Assembly: GCA_039199225.1 (NCBI GenBank)
Contig: JBCCSZ010000195.1
Span: 1 to 15,146, forward strand
From: JBCCSZ01 sp039199225
GTDB taxonomy: Bacteria; Bacteroidota; Bacteroidia; Chitinophagales; Saprospiraceae
Direction: 5' to 3'
DNA: 15,146 nucleotides
Shown one piece after another: positions 1-7,552 of the stretch. The position numbers and the translations under genes are program-made. The notes under the pieces were generated by a model. It had not been told where the DNA came from. It was given only the letters and a program-made list of their open reading frames with translations, and ran no database searches. The stretch's first letter is position 1, and the number at the start of each line of letters is the position of its first letter.

Positions 1-918
1 CTGGAAAAGTTGCAGGCAACAGGTGTCAACGGCGTTGTGCTGGATTTGCGCAACAATGGTGGTGGTTCACTCCGCGATGTCGTTCGCATGTCTGGTCTGT
101 TCATCGAGGAAGGACCAATTGTTCAGGTGAAATCAAGGTCCCGCCGTCCGGAGGTACTCGCAGACGAAGACCCTCGCGTTCAGTATGGTGGGCCACTGGT
201 TATTATGGTCAACTCCTTTAGCGCCTCCGCTTCCGAAATTCTGGCAGCTGCTCTGCAAGATTATGGCCGGGCCGTGATCGTTGGGGCAAATTCTACCTTT
301 GGTAAAGGAACCGTTCAGCGTTTCTTTGACCTGGACAGAGCTGTCCGTGGTAAGAGCGACATCAAGCCATTGGGCGAGGTGAAATTGACCATCCAGAAAT
401 TCTATCGGGTCGATGGCGGCTCTACGCAGTTGAAGGGTGTTACCCCTGATGTTATTCTGCCAGATCGTTACCACTACTTCAAAATGGGTGAAAAAGAAAA
501 TGAATACGCGATGGAATGGACGCAAATCCCTTCTGTCCAATACGCTCAGAATGTAACACGTCTGGAAAGCTTGGACGACATCAAGGCGGCCAGCGAAAAA
601 CGCGTTGCTTCCAACGAAACCTTCTCCAAGGTGCTGCAGAATGCCAAGCGTCTTAAGGAGTTGAGCGACCAATCCAGCTATTCTCTCAACCTGAAAGCCT
701 TCCAAGGCAGTGAGAAAGAGCGCCAAGCAGAGGCCGAGAAGTACAAGAACATGTTTACTGAGATCGATGGTCTACAGGTGAGCAACTTGAAGGAGGACAT
801 GGAAGACATCGAGTCGGATGAGTCCAAAAAAGCCCGCAATGACGACTGGGTTAAGTCCATCAAGAAAGATGTATACATCGAAGAAGTACTGGCCATTATG
901 GGAGATATGATTAAATAA
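1..918 (+). CDS. prc: Tail-specific (C-terminal processing) S41 protease, 3' part only
   Basis: This is the 3' part of a gene cut by the left edge; 305 codons remain, open from base 1. The fragment begins just before the S41 motif DLRNNGGG (residues 15-22 of the fragment). The catalytic region follows: FSASASE with the probable nucleophile Ser76 (bases 226-228), and TFGKGTVQ with the general-base Lys102 (bases 304-306). Spacing matches the E. coli Prc Ser/Lys dyad to within one residue. GGSTQLKGVTPDVILPD (near residues 140-156) and the charged tail match the C-terminal domain of Prc/Tsp rather than short CtpA enzymes. The family works in the periplasm, degrading or trimming proteins from their C-termini. 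The signal peptide and PDZ domain, expected upstream, are outside the window. The gene is followed by its own terminator, so it is probably the last gene of its transcript. Confidence 0.92.
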   Translation: MEKLQATGVNGVVLDLRNNGGGSLRDVVRMSGLFIEEGPIVQVKSRSRRPEVLADEDPRVQYGGPLVIMVNSFSASASEILAAALQDYGRAVIVGANSTFGKGTVQRFFDLDRAVRGKSDIKPLGEVKLTIQKFYRVDGGSTQLKGVTPDVILPDRYHYFKMGEKENEYAMEWTQIPSVQYAQNVTRLESLDDIKAASEKRVASNETFSKVLQNAKRLKELSDQSSYSLNLKAFQGSEKERQAEAEKYKNMFTEIDGLQVSNLKEDMEDIESDESKKARNDDWVKSIKKDVYIEEVLAIMGDMIK

Positions 919-944
919 CTCCTATCTGACAGATTCTTCTGGTG

Positions 945-985
945 ACAGCCCGCTATTTTCAGAAAGTAGCGGGCTGTTGCTTTTT
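945..985 (+). terminator. Rho-independent terminator after the S41 protease
   Basis: An 11-bp perfect stem (945-955 pairs with 967-977, core CAGCCCGCTA / TAGCGGGCTG) closes an 11-base loop that can itself pair further (TTTT with AAAG). A T-rich run follows at 977-985. It lies 26 bases after the protease stop codon, which is the expected place for an intrinsic terminator of that gene. Confidence 0.88.
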
Positions 986-1039
986 AATGAGTTCGTTCGA
1001 GCGACGTGAAAGACCTTCGAGGCAGTATTGATTTTTTTG

Positions 1040-1047
1040 TATTTTTG
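1040..1047 (+). promoter_or_regulatory. Candidate Bacteroidota -7 promoter box for the ABC-F gene
   Basis: TATTTTTG matches the Bacteroidota sigma-ABfr consensus TAnnTTTG. It would start a transcript near base 1053, giving a leader of about 35 bases before the ATG at 1089. No convincing -33 TTG is seen at the right spacing, and the region is T-rich, so a chance match is possible. Confidence 0.4.
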
Positions 1048-1088
1048 TTGGCTCAATTATTCTTCTCCAATCTTAATCGTTTTGCTCG

Positions 1089-2972
1089 ATGAATTATTTG
1101 ACGCTTGAAAATGTCAGCAAATCCTATGGGGATAAAGTCCTCTTCGATCAGATCAACTTGCAAATTGGCAAGGGGGAGAAAGTGGCTCTGGTGGCTAAGA
1201 ACGGTACTGGAAAGACGACCCTCATGCGAATCATTGCCGGCCAGGAAGCAGGGGAGGGGGAAAGCAGCCAGGTATGGATGCGCAAAGACATCCGCATAGG
1301 CTTTCTGGAGCAGGAGCCAGAATTTCGCGATGGTCAAACGATTATCGAGGCCGTTTTTGAATCTCCCAATGAAATGATTCAAGCGATCCGAGCATATGAG
1401 CAAGCCATGCTTCGGCCCGAGGAAGCGGAGGCCATGCAAGCTGCGCTCGTCCGGATGGATGATCTCAAAGCATGGGATTTCGAAGCTCGTATCAAGGAAA
1501 TTCTCAGCAAACTCAATATCCGCGATCTCGATCGCACGGTTGCCATACTCTCGGGAGGACAACGCAAGCGCCTGGCACTCGCCAAAATATTGATAGAAGA
1601 GCCAGAGTTTATTATTCTCGATGAGCCCACCAACCACTTGGATTTGGATATGATCGAATGGTTGGAGGAGTACCTTTCACGCTCGACACTCACCGTATTT
1701 ATGGTGACGCACGATCGCTACTTCCTCGAAAGGGTCTGCGATTTGATCGTTGAGCTGGATGGTGGACAGCTTTATCGCTACCGAGGCAACTATTCTGAAT
1801 TCCTGGAAAAGAAAACGACCCGGCACGAAAATGAAGCCGTAGAGTTGGACAAAACCCGCAAATTGCTGCGCAAAGAATTGGAGTGGGTCCGTCGCATGCC
1901 CAAGGCCCGTGGAACCAAGGCAAAGTCGCGGGTGGATAAGTTTTATGAAATCAAGGAAAAGGCTTCCCGAAAGATCGAAAAGCAGGAGATTCAGATCGAC
2001 ATGAAAAGCAGTCGGTTGGGCAGTAAAATCTTGGAAGCCCAATACATCAATAAGTCCTTTGGTGATCTGAAGATTGTCGATAATTTCTTTTACAAATTCA
2101 AAAAGAAAGAGCGCGTAGGGATTGTCGGGCCAAATGGGGTAGGCAAAACCACCTTCATTAAATTGCTGACCAAGGAGATTCGTCCTGACAGCGGTAAAGT
2201 CATTGTGGGAGGGACAGTTGTTTTTGGACATTATACCCAGGAAGGCATCCAGTTGCTTGAAGACAAGCGCGTCATCGATGTCATTCGGGACATTGCTGAG
2301 TACATTCCACTAGAAAAGGGGGCCAAGCTGACAGCGCCTCAGTTGCTGGAGCGCTTTATGTTCAGCCGCAAGCACCAGCAGGTTTACGTTTCGCAGTTGA
2401 GTGGTGGTGAGAAGCGGCGGTTGAAGCTGCTGACTGTATTGATGCAAAATCCGAACTTCTTGATTTTGGATGAGCCCACCAACGATTTGGACATCATTAC
2501 CCTCAATGTACTGGAAGAATTTCTGATGGATTTTCCAGGTTGCTTGCTGGTTGTGACCCACGATCGCTATTTTATGGACAAGTTGGTCGACCACCTCTTC
2601 ATCTTCGAAGGAAACGGTAAAATCAAGGACTACAATGGCCGCTATTCGGAGTACAGGGATAAGAAGCGGGCCAATGAGCTGGAAACCCAGCGGCAGGAGC
2701 GGGCTGAGCGCAAGGCGCGGGAGAAAGTCAGCCGAGAAAAGGAAGCCAAAGCAACTTCTGGCGGACTGACTTACGAGCAACGCAAGCAAATGGGGCGTCT
2801 CGAAAAAGAAATTGGTAAGCTCGAAAAGAAAAAAGCGGCGTTGATCGAGCAATTCAACGATGCCAGCCTGACGCCAGAGCAAATCGAGCAGTTATCCATT
2901 GAATTGGGCGCCTTGAACAAGACGCTCGAAGAGAAAGAAATGGCCTGGTTAGAGCTAGGAGAATTGGAGTAG
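1089..2972 (+). CDS. ABC-F family ATPase (Uup-like), two ATP-binding domains
   Basis: This 627-residue soluble protein has two ABC ATPase domains and no membrane segments, the hallmark of the ABC-F family, which acts on ribosomes or related substrates rather than in transport. Domain 1 has Walker A AKNGTGKTT (36-44), signature LSGGQ (154-158) and Walker B ILDEPTNHLD (D178, E179). Domain 2 has Walker A GPNGVGKTT (347-355), LSGGE (437-441) and ILDEPTND (D461, E462). The Arg/Lys-rich helical linker between them (about 240-310, with RRMPKARGTKAKSR) corresponds to the tRNA-facing interdomain arm. The last 90 or so residues are strongly charged and predicted coiled coil, as in Uup. The first Walker A starts with Ala where Gly is usual. 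The ATG start places the first beta strand correctly. Function within ABC-F (translation factor, Uup role or antibiotic protection) cannot be settled from sequence. The gene stands alone between two promoter-like boxes. Confidence 0.93.
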   Translation: MNYLTLENVSKSYGDKVLFDQINLQIGKGEKVALVAKNGTGKTTLMRIIAGQEAGEGESSQVWMRKDIRIGFLEQEPEFRDGQTIIEAVFESPNEMIQAIRAYEQAMLRPEEAEAMQAALVRMDDLKAWDFEARIKEILSKLNIRDLDRTVAILSGGQRKRLALAKILIEEPEFIILDEPTNHLDLDMIEWLEEYLSRSTLTVFMVTHDRYFLERVCDLIVELDGGQLYRYRGNYSEFLEKKTTRHENEAVELDKTRKLLRKELEWVRRMPKARGTKAKSRVDKFYEIKEKASRKIEKQEIQIDMKSSRLGSKILEAQYINKSFGDLKIVDNFFYKFKKKERVGIVGPNGVGKTTFIKLLTKEIRPDSGKVIVGGTVVFGHYTQEGIQLLEDKRVIDVIRDIAEYIPLEKGAKLTAPQLLERFMFSRKHQQVYVSQLSGGEKRRLKLLTVLMQNPNFLILDEPTNDLDIITLNVLEEFLMDFPGCLLVVTHDRYFMDKLVDHLFIFEGNGKIKDYNGRYSEYRDKKRANELETQRQERAERKAREKVSREKEAKATSGGLTYEQRKQMGRLEKEIGKLEKKKAALIEQFNDASLTPEQIEQLSIELGALNKTLEEKEMAWLELGELE

Positions 2973-3045
2973 CATGCCGTAAAAAACAGCTCTTTTACGC
3001 TTGGCAAATTTTATTTGGCTAGAATGTAGAAAAAAGCAAGCCCAG

Positions 3046-3077
3046 TTTTCAAATGCTAGATAATATCATTACCTTTG
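3046..3077 (+). promoter_or_regulatory. Probable promoter of the atp operon (TTTTC, 19 bp, TACCTTTG)
   Basis: TACCTTTG at 3070-3077 is an exact match to the Bacteroidota -7 consensus TAnnTTTG. TTTTC at 3046-3050, 19 bases upstream, is a near match to the -33 element. Transcription would begin near 3082-3084. That leaves almost no leader for the TTG at 3088 but about 29 bases for the GTG at 3112, and so helps decide the atpB start. Confidence 0.55.
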
Positions 3078-3111
3078 CAGTCGATTTTTGAGAACTATTA
3101 AAAATCATGCA

Positions 3112-4464
3112 GTGAGTAAATCATTCATCAGTATTCCCAGACTGTTCCTCCTCGCGGTGTTAGCCGCCTCTGTCCTCCTCTCTCACAACGCTTTTGCTCA
3201 AGATGGTCACAACCACGACGGCCATGATCATAGCCAGCATCAGCACGATGGTCACGATCACAGCCAACACAATCACGATGGTCATGATCATGCTAAGCAC
3301 GAAGGGCATTCGCATGGCAATCATGGATGTGGAGGAGATGGCGACGGGCCTTACGATCCAGTCGCAACAGCGATGCACCACATCAGTGATGCCAACGAGT
3401 TCCACGTTTTGGGCGATTTCCACATTCCGCTGCCCGTCATTCTCTATGCACCAGATCAAGGGTTGACAACGGGGCTTTCCAGCATGTTCCACCACGGCCA
3501 TACTGCCGTTGATGGTTATGTCTTGGATCACGGTCGGGTTAAGCGAGTGAAGCCAGGACAAGGATTCCCAACGCAAGCTGTAGACCACGACTGCATAACG
3601 CACGAAGAGCGTATGGTAATGGTCCTTGGAAAGGAAAAGAAACAAGAGGTTGGATTTGTTGAATATAAAGGAAAGAAATACGAGCTAGAATCTTCCAGTA
3701 CCTTGGACGGTGGCTTGTTTGGAGGAGGATTTACCTCTTACTACGATTTCTCCATCACGCGCAATGTCTTTGCGATGTTGTTGTGTGCGATCATCTTGGT
3801 CTTTTTGTTCTTGCGAGTAGCAAAGGGCTACAAAGATCGTAAAGGGATGGCACCCAAAGGCTTACAGTCTTTTATGGAACCATTCTTTACCTTCATTCGG
3901 GATGAGGTATCTATTCCGATGATTGGTGAAAAGCACTACGAGCGCTTCCAGCCATTTGTCATGTCGCTGTTTTTCTTCGTCTTGATTCTCAACCTGACAG
4001 GCTTGGTGCCTTTCTTTCCAGGCGGATCAAACGTAACGGGTAACTTAGCAGTAACGATGGCTTTGGCTCTTTTGACTTTCATCATTACAACAGTCAATGG
4101 AAACAAGCACTACTGGGAACACATCCTTTGGATGCCTGGGATTCCTGGTTGGGTAAAGATAGTTTTGACACCTGTAGAGGTGTTGGGTATGTTCATTAAG
4201 CCTTTCTCTTTGATGATTCGTTTGTTTGCCAACATTACGGCAGGCCACATCATCATTTTGAGTTTGATTGGTTTGATTTTCATATTTGGAGACAACGGAA
4301 ACAATGTGGGTGGCGCTACGGCTGGTGGAGTTGTTGGTGTTGCCTTCACGGCCTTTATGAACCTGATCGAGTTGATCGTAGCGTTCATCCAGGCGTTCAT
4401 TTTCGCTACGCTGTCAGCCTCCTACATTGGAGCGGCTGTTGAAGAAGCGCATGAACACCATTAA
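3112..4464 (+). CDS. atpB: F0F1 ATP synthase subunit a, with His-rich periplasmic N-terminus
   Basis: Subunit a forms the proton half-channels of the F0 sector beside the c-ring. The C-terminal part has the family core: RLFANITAGH, with the essential arginine (Arg370 from the GTG start; bases 4219-4221), and IQAFIFATLSASYI in the last helix. The GH after the arginine, paired with Glu in the last helix, is the mitochondrial-type swap of E. coli Glu219/His245. The N-terminus is a signal peptide (hydrophobic residues 11-23, cleavage after AFA at 29). A segment of 16 histidines in residues 33-71, with three decapeptide repeats, follows, then a periplasmic region with MHHISDANEFH and the membrane helices. 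Length is 450 residues against 271 in E. coli; N-terminal extensions are usual in Bacteroidota. No in-frame ATG fits: the frame opens at TTG 3088 or GTG 3112. I chose GTG because of the promoter position and signal peptide. Confidence 0.93.
   Translation: MSKSFISIPRLFLLAVLAASVLLSHNAFAQDGHNHDGHDHSQHQHDGHDHSQHNHDGHDHAKHEGHSHGNHGCGGDGDGPYDPVATAMHHISDANEFHVLGDFHIPLPVILYAPDQGLTTGLSSMFHHGHTAVDGYVLDHGRVKRVKPGQGFPTQAVDHDCITHEERMVMVLGKEKKQEVGFVEYKGKKYELESSSTLDGGLFGGGFTSYYDFSITRNVFAMLLCAIILVFLFLRVAKGYKDRKGMAPKGLQSFMEPFFTFIRDEVSIPMIGEKHYERFQPFVMSLFFFVLILNLTGLVPFFPGGSNVTGNLAVTMALALLTFIITTVNGNKHYWEHILWMPGIPGWVKIVLTPVEVLGMFIKPFSLMIRLFANITAGHIIILSLIGLIFIFGDNGNNVGGATAGGVVGVAFTAFMNLIELIVAFIQAFIFATLSASYIGAAVEEAHEHH
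3214..3303 (+). repeat. Three tandem 30-bp repeats encoding HDGHDH(S/A)(Q/K)Hx in atpB
   Basis: Three in-frame 30-base units (3214-3243, 3244-3273, 3274-3303) encode HDGHDHSQHQ, HDGHDHSQHN and HDGHDHAKHE. A degenerate tail (GHSHGNHG) follows to about 3327. The DNA copies differ mainly at third codon positions (GAC/GAT, CAC/CAT, GGC/GGT), so the peptide is conserved better than the DNA. This suggests selection on the protein rather than a very recent duplication. Confidence 0.9.
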
Positions 4465-4506
4465 TTGAAAAACATTTTATTCTATAACCCATTAAATATT
4501 ATCATT

Positions 4507-4701
4507 ATGGGAGCTATTGGAGCTGGACTAGGTGCACTCGGAGCTGGATTGGGAGTTGGAATCATTGGTAGCAAAGCCATGGAAGCCATCGCTCGTCAGC
4601 CAGAAGCAGTTGGTGATATCCGTAACAACATGATCTTGATGGCAGCCCTTGTAGAGGGTGCTGCATTGTTTGCGATCGTTGTTGGTCTGCTTGCAGGATA
4701 A
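4507..4701 (+). CDS. atpE: F0F1 ATP synthase subunit c
   Basis: This small two-helix proteolipid is the monomer of the rotating c-ring. Helix 1 carries the glycine ladder (GAGLGVG, 12-18), the polar loop is ARQPEA (29-34), and helix 2 carries the ion-binding carboxylate Glu50 in LVEGAAL. The positions that hold Gln and Ser/Thr in sodium-type rings are Val17, Gly51 and Ala52 here, so proton coupling is expected. From ATG 4507 it has 64 residues, close to Bacteroidota homologues of about 63-65 but short of the 79 in E. coli. The same frame continues upstream to a TTG at 4465, directly after the atpB stop, which would give 78 residues (an added LFYNPLNIII-type segment). I prefer the ATG with its AT-rich leader. 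It is co-transcribed with atpB, and the next gene starts 108 bases on. Confidence 0.9.
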   Translation: MGAIGAGLGALGAGLGVGIIGSKAMEAIARQPEAVGDIRNNMILMAALVEGAALFAIVVGLLAG

Positions 4702-4729
4702 TCCTGGTTGTACCTAACCGAAAAAGAAA

Positions 4730-4763
4730 GGCTGGGCCGCAACGGTTGGTTGTCGGCTCGGCC
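4730..4763 (+). promoter_or_regulatory. Stem-loop between atpE and atpF
   Basis: A 10-bp stem (4730-4739 with 4754-4763, GGCTGGGCCG / CGGCTCGGCC, including two G-T wobbles) closes a 14-base loop in which CAAC and GTTG can pair further. No T run follows, so it is not a normal intrinsic terminator. It sits 28 bases after the atpE stop, inside the operon's longest internal gap. An RNA processing, stability or partial-attenuation element that raises subunit c output over b is an inference. Confidence 0.55.
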
Positions 4764-4809
4764 TCACTCAAATTAACATTCATTTTCAATCTCATAAAGC
4801 ATCATTAAA

Positions 4810-5328
4810 ATGGAGCTTACTCTTTTAGCAGATTTTTCCGTTATCAAGCCAGATGTAGGTCTTTTGTTTTGGACAACAATCATATTCCTAGGTGTCTGGT
4901 TTATGTTGGGTCGCTTTGCCTTCCGCCCAATTCAGGAGGCATTGAAGGACCGCGAGAATTCCATCCAGGACGCATTGGATGAGGCCAAGAGAGCCAAGGA
5001 GGAAATGTCTAACCTCAAGGCAGAAAACGAACGCATTCTTGCGGAGGCTCGCGAAGAGCGCGCCAAGATTTTGCGGGATGCCAAGGAAATGAAAGACAGC
5101 ATCGTCAACGAAGCTAAAGTAAAGGCCAAGGAAGAGGCAAAGCGCATTGTGACTTCTGCCAAAACGGAAATTGAAAACCAGAAGATAGCAGCGATGGTCG
5201 ATGTGAAGAACCAAGCTGGTTTGATGGCCTTGGCCATCGCAGAAAAAGTCATCAAGAAGCAGTTGACAGGCGATGCTGAGCAGGAAAAGTTTGCCAACAG
5301 CTTGATCGACGATCTGAAGCTGAATTAA
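4810..5328 (+). CDS. atpF: F0F1 ATP synthase subunit b
   Basis: Subunit b is the peripheral stalk that holds F1 against F0. This 172-residue protein has one N-terminal membrane helix (about residues 17-34, GLLFWTTIIFLGVWFML), then the b-subunit junction RFAFRPIQEALKDRE (35-49). A long, highly charged Ala/Glu/Lys helix follows to about residue 150 (AKRAKEEMSNLKAENERI and similar), ending in the delta-contacting tail. Length is close to the 156 residues of E. coli b. There is a single b gene and no b' duplicate. The ATG at 4810 follows an AT-rich stretch (CATTAAA) and no strong Shine-Dalgarno site. The next gene begins 21 bases after its stop. Confidence 0.95.
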   Translation: MELTLLADFSVIKPDVGLLFWTTIIFLGVWFMLGRFAFRPIQEALKDRENSIQDALDEAKRAKEEMSNLKAENERILAEAREERAKILRDAKEMKDSIVNEAKVKAKEEAKRIVTSAKTEIENQKIAAMVDVKNQAGLMALAIAEKVIKKQLTGDAEQEKFANSLIDDLKLN

Positions 5329-5349
5329 ACACTTTTACACTAAGCCAAT

Positions 5350-5910
5350 ATGTCTGTAACAAGAATTGCCTCCAGATATGCAAAGTCTCTGATCGACCTG
5401 GCCATCGAGAAAGATATCCTCGAGCCGGTGCTGAGCGACATCAAGTCGTTCAAGAAGGCAACCGAGAACAGAGACCTTTATTTGTTGTTCAAAAGCCCCA
5501 TTGTCAACCCGTCAAAGAAATTAGCTATTTCTGACAAGTTGTTTGGGAAAAGCTTCAACGAGCTGACGATGGCTTTCATTCGCATCATCATCAAAAAGAA
5601 CAGAGAGGCTTACTTACCGGATATCGCCGATCAATTTATTGCTCAGTACAAGGCACAGAAGAAAATATCTACGGTTACGCTCACCACTGCTGTACGCATG
5701 AGTGAAGAGCTGCTCAGTAAAATTAAGCAGCAGTTGGTTGCTAGCTCTGTTACAGATGATCATGTAGAAATCATAACGAAAGTAGACCCCGAAATTTTAG
5801 GTGGTTTCATTATTACTTTTGATGACAAGCTGTACGATTCCAGCGTAGCGCACAAGCTGGAACTGCTCCGCAAGGAATTTACGAAAAACGAATACGTCAA
5901 AAGCTTTTAG
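5350..5910 (+). CDS. atpH: F0F1 ATP synthase subunit delta
   Basis: Delta (the OSCP homologue) links the top of F1 to the b stalk. The 186-residue protein opens with the family motif ASRYAKSLIDLAIEK (residues 7-21) and has the helical N-domain with FKSPIVNPSKK. It ends in the conserved C-terminal region VDPEILGGFIITFDDKLYDSS, which precedes the final basic helix. No membrane segment or signal peptide is present, as expected for a soluble subunit. Length is close to E. coli delta (177). It lies between atpF (21-base gap) and atpA (22-base gap), the standard F-H-A order, so the identification rests on both sequence and position. Confidence 0.95.
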   Translation: MSVTRIASRYAKSLIDLAIEKDILEPVLSDIKSFKKATENRDLYLLFKSPIVNPSKKLAISDKLFGKSFNELTMAFIRIIIKKNREAYLPDIADQFIAQYKAQKKISTVTLTTAVRMSEELLSKIKQQLVASSVTDDHVEIITKVDPEILGGFIITFDDKLYDSSVAHKLELLRKEFTKNEYVKSF

Positions 5911-5932
5911 TAAAATATAAAATCATATCAAG

Positions 5933-7534
5933 ATGGTTGATGTAAAACCTGATGAGATATCAGCAATATTAAAGGAACAGCTTTCCGGTTTCAAAACTGC
6001 CGCCGAACTTGAAGAGGTAGGTACTGTTTTGCAGGTGGGTGATGGTATCGCCCTCGTTTATGGACTGACACAAGCACAGGCTGGTGAATTGGTCGAATTT
6101 GAAACAGGTGTTCAAGCTATTGTATTGAACCTGGAAGAAGATAACGTTGGAGTGGTTCTGTTGGGTAGTGGTGAAGGTATCAAAGAAGGTTCTACTGTCA
6201 GACGAACCAATCGCATTGCCTCCATCGAAGTTGGAGAGGGCTTTGTCGGTCGGGTCGTCAATCCACTCGGACAAGCCATCGATGGTAAAGGAGCCATTGT
6301 TGGCGACAAATACGAAATGCCATTGGAGCGCAAAGCGCCTGGTGTAATCTATCGTCAGCCAGTAGCAGAGCCACTACAAACAGGTATCAAGGCCATCGAT
6401 GCCATGATTCCGATTGGAAGAGGCCAGCGGGAATTGATTATTGGTGACCGCCAGACTGGAAAAACGGCGATTGCGATCGATACGATCATCAACCAAAAAG
6501 AATTTTACGACAGAGGGGAGCCTGTTTACTGTATCTACGTTGCTTCTGGCCAGAAGGCTTCTACCGTCGCCAACGTAGCTAAGACATTGGAAGACAACGG
6601 TGCCTTGGATTATACCGTTATCGTCTCTGCCTCTGCTTCTGATCCGGCTCCTATGCAGTTCTACGCACCTTTTGCTGGTGCTGCCATCGGAGAATATTTC
6701 CGGGATACAGGCCGTCCTGCACTGATTATTTATGACGATCTTTCCAAGCAGGCTGTAGCCTACCGCGAGGTATCCTTGTTGCTTCGCCGCCCTCCGGGAC
6801 GTGAGGCCTACCCTGGAGATGTATTCTATCTGCACAGCCGCCTATTGGAGCGCGCTGCAAAGATCATCGCCAATGATGATATTGCACGTAATATGAACGA
6901 TCTGCCAGATGCGCTCAAAAATGCCAAAGACGACAAAGGCAATCCACTCGTAAAAGGGGGTGGTTCTTTGACGGCTCTTCCAATCATTGAGACACAGGCT
7001 GGTGACGTTTCTGCTTATATTCCAACCAATGTTATTTCCATTACCGATGGTCAGATTTTCTTGGAATCCAACCTGTTTAACTCTGGTGTACGTCCTGCCA
7101 TTAACGTAGGTATCTCGGTATCTCGGGTAGGAGGTTCTGCTCAGATTAAGTCCATGAAGAAGGTTGCTGGTACATTGAAACTGGACCAGGCGCAATACCG
7201 GGAATTGGAAGCTTTCTCTAAGTTTGGTTCTGACCTCGATGCCGCTACACTTTCTGTACTGGAAAAGGGTAAGCGCAACGTGGAAATTCTCAAGCAGCCT
7301 CAGTACTCTCCGGTATCAGTCGAAAAGCAGGTCGCTATCATCTACCTTGGAACAAAAGGTTTGCTCAAGAACGTGCCTGTAAATAAGGTGAAAGAATTCG
7401 AAGAAATGTTCTTGGCTTCTCTGGAAAAACGCCACCCTGAAGTCCTCGAAACTTTCAAGAGTGGTAAGTTGACAGATGAGGCTACCTCTACTGTGACGAC
7501 ACTGGCGAGTGAAATTTCTTCTCAATACAAGTAA
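5933..7534 (+). CDS. atpA: F0F1 ATP synthase subunit alpha
   Basis: Alpha is the non-catalytic nucleotide-binding subunit of the F1 hexamer. The 533-residue protein starts with the alpha N-terminus (KPDEISAILKEQLSGF) and the beta-barrel region (VGDGIALVYGL, ELVEFETGVQAIVLNLEEDNVGVVLLG). It has the P-loop GDRQTGKT at residues 171-178 and the alpha signature Q at 174. DDLSKQAVAYREVSLLLRRPPGREAYPGDVFYLHSRLLERAA-type core sequence follows around 260-310. ISVSRVGGSAQ carries the catalytic arginine finger at Arg398 (bases 7124-7126). Intact and collinear with homologues (E. coli 513). Its usual downstream partner order is A-G-D-C, but here only atpG follows, 18 bases after the stop; beta and epsilon are absent from the window. 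Confidence 0.97.
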   Translation: MVDVKPDEISAILKEQLSGFKTAAELEEVGTVLQVGDGIALVYGLTQAQAGELVEFETGVQAIVLNLEEDNVGVVLLGSGEGIKEGSTVRRTNRIASIEVGEGFVGRVVNPLGQAIDGKGAIVGDKYEMPLERKAPGVIYRQPVAEPLQTGIKAIDAMIPIGRGQRELIIGDRQTGKTAIAIDTIINQKEFYDRGEPVYCIYVASGQKASTVANVAKTLEDNGALDYTVIVSASASDPAPMQFYAPFAGAAIGEYFRDTGRPALIIYDDLSKQAVAYREVSLLLRRPPGREAYPGDVFYLHSRLLERAAKIIANDDIARNMNDLPDALKNAKDDKGNPLVKGGGSLTALPIIETQAGDVSAYIPTNVISITDGQIFLESNLFNSGVRPAINVGISVSRVGGSAQIKSMKKVAGTLKLDQAQYRELEAFSKFGSDLDAATLSVLEKGKRNVEILKQPQYSPVSVEKQVAIIYLGTKGLLKNVPVNKVKEFEEMFLASLEKRHPEVLETFKSGKLTDEATSTVTTLASEISSQYK

Positions 7535-7552
7535 AATTAATTTCCATAAAGG

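Noticed and set aside
2978..2999. Hairpin CGTAAAA/TTTTACG after the ABC-F gene as a terminator
   Set aside because: The stem is only 7 bp and mostly A-T, with no T run following, so it is not convincing as an intrinsic terminator.
3088..3111. TTG start of atpB at 3088
   Set aside because: It falls about 5 bases from the predicted transcript start, and the signal peptide is complete without these eight codons. Kept only as an alternative.
3214..3303. CRISPR-like or mobile repeat explanation for the 30-bp units
   Set aside because: The units are directly tandem, in frame and coding, with no spacers.
3194..3466. Plus-strand open frame overlapping the His-rich part of atpB
   Set aside because: It is a shifted-frame shadow of the repetitive DNA (Met/Ile/Thr-rich), with no family resemblance.
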